Of a DNA stretch of 64,000 bases, positions 62,729 through 64,000 are shown one piece after another. Positions within the stretch are counted from its first letter, which is position 1; each line of letters begins with the position of its first letter. The DNA is from Nymphaea colorata. Lineage: Eukaryota; Streptophyta; Magnoliopsida; Nymphaeales; Nymphaeaceae. The notes under the pieces were generated by a model. It did no database searches. It was not told where the DNA came from and saw only the letters and a program-made list of their open reading frames with translations. Both the position numbers and the translations under genes were made by a program. Location of the stretch: positions 18,272,354 through 18,336,353 of the forward strand of contig NC_045139.1 in the NCBI RefSeq assembly GCF_008831285.2. The letters are read 5' to 3'.

Positions 62729-64000
62729 GTATGAATCAAACTTAACGTTGTTCACAACCTTCTGCTTTCTATATCTGCTGTAAAACTTCCATGACTGTTT
62801 GTTCCATTCTGTTATGAAATGCAAAGTGATGCCTCTTTACCATTTTAGTTACAATGGTAACTATTTGCTGCTGCGAACACGCAAATACACATATATAAAC
62901 CTGGCGGTCTTAAACTCTTAGATGATGCTGTTTCGAGATGTATAGTTCATGACGCCTAGGGCTATTTGACAGATTCTTCGTTTTGACTCAACACTGTATA
63001 ACCTATGCAAATTACATTTTGAATCCCAAGAATGATGTTGCTTTCTGTTTCTAGTGCCACATCCATGTGACATAAATCTAGGTAATGTTGAGGAAATCTG
63101 GAAAGTGTAATGAAGAAAAGGATTCTTCCCATGAATTTTGCTGTTACGTGCATTATCTTGTTAACATTTTAGAAGAGGGTTCAACCCTAAACATTTGGCT
63201 GTGTGGTCAAAAGTGATTGATAGCCTAAGGTGACACACTTCTAAAAAGGCCTTGGTGGAACTTGCTGGAAACTGGTAAGCCCTTTTAATACAAATAAAAG
63301 AGAAAAGGAGAATAGAGAAAAGAAAAAGAAGAAGAACAATAAACATAGGAGGAGAAGTAGTAGAATAATGGAAAAAGGTAAGTAGGAAAACTAGAAAAGC
63401 AGAAGAGGATAGGGATTTCAGATCTCCCTTGCCCCAACTAACGTAGAAGAAGATGGGATAAGGACAGCAAAAGTTATTCAAGTAAAAATGCAAAATTTCC
63501 TTCTTTATTCTTAGTATGGGCTGCCTATGTCCCTAGTTTGGTGCCTGAGCCTGCTTTTGGTTGCACAACTCTTGGAGGTTGCTCTTATGATTGGGATAGG
63601 GTTGACATCTTCACAATATTTCAGTTGGTTAGTCTTTTGAATAGCTTAGAACCTTAAAATGACCAAAAGGTTCACAATTTTTTTTAGATATTGGTACTTT
63701 AAAAACAATCTGATAATAACGTTCAAGTACTGCAACATTGTAAAAAATGTCATACCATTATTATGGTATTATTTATTGCCATAGAATCAGACTACTTTTA
63801 CATGTTTTCATATAATTCATATATTACATTATACATATTGAAGGAACTTTGTCTTTGTTTTTGTTTCTTTTATATGTAATGAGCTTATGATGTTTTTCTT
63901 TTGAAAATATTGTAAAAAAGTGCTATAGGTCCTTTTACCATATTTTGGTGAAATTGATGGCTTTAGCTTGTAAACTAGTTTAGTAGTTTTTAGGGTCCTT
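62729..64000 (+). other. Intron 3 of the callose synthase gene, runs off the window
   Basis: I searched for the next expected exon (a KRKRVFATLK-like segment) on the + strand and did not see it before the window ends. Confidence 0.5.

Noticed and set aside
1-64000. tRNA, rRNA, or CRISPR-type arrays
   Set aside because: None recognised; repeats here are microsatellites, LTRs and segmental duplicates.

Overview
This is a piece of a flowering-plant nuclear genome. The evidence is GT-AG introns with consistent phases, long AT-rich intergenic DNA, a Ty1/copia LTR retrotransposon primed by initiator Met-tRNA, expanded plant-type C1-like (DC1) zinc-finger genes, and clear orthologues of the plant genes MTP5/MTPC2 and callose synthase 9. 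I cannot fix the lineage more precisely from sequence alone.

Positions 1-17,300 hold a decaying tandem array of one unusual three-exon gene, with copies I call A, A', B and C. Exon 1 encodes three DC1-type zinc modules. A 41-base exon 2 supplies the last Cys of module 3. Exon 3 encodes a short hydrophobic/Pro segment and a tail of Asp runs alternating with CxC or CC. No copy in the window is complete: A and B have frameshifted exon 1, C has an open exon 1 but lacks exon 2 and has a truncated tail, and A' is mainly exon 3. Leader regions, exon scraps and flanking repeats are duplicated around them, and a head-to-head inverted duplication sits just upstream of copy C.

Positions 17,769-25,501 carry a ten-exon cation-diffusion-facilitator gene (MTP5/MTPC2 type, 403 residues, complete). 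A repeat of about 0.6 kb is found in direct orientation on both sides of copy C plus MTP5 (about 12.3-12.9 and 27.15-27.74 kb).

Positions 28.7-53.6 kb form a second DC1 cluster of a different, intronless type: 28,709, 35,625, 39,937 (broken), 48,689, 50,172 and 53,042, all on the + strand. A GT47 (exostosin/MUR3-like) glycosyltransferase sits among them at 31,194. Most of these DC1 genes have GA-rich sequence abutting the ATG and W-box cores (TTGAC on the reverse strand) about 75-185 bases upstream. Three share a C-terminal 'TPAxWPGQxGAP' repeat. The 39,937 gene is split by a young 5,349-bp copia element (40,089-45,437, minus strand; LTRs of 297 bp, 5-bp target duplication AGAAC). That element has one in-frame stop in its polyprotein.

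Positions 57.3-64.0 kb contain the 5' end of a callose synthase 9 (GSL10-type) gene: a 5'UTR intron and the first three coding exons. The rest lies outside the window. Intergenic stretches are mostly AT-rich with SSRs, degenerate dispersed repeats and one short near-perfect hairpin.
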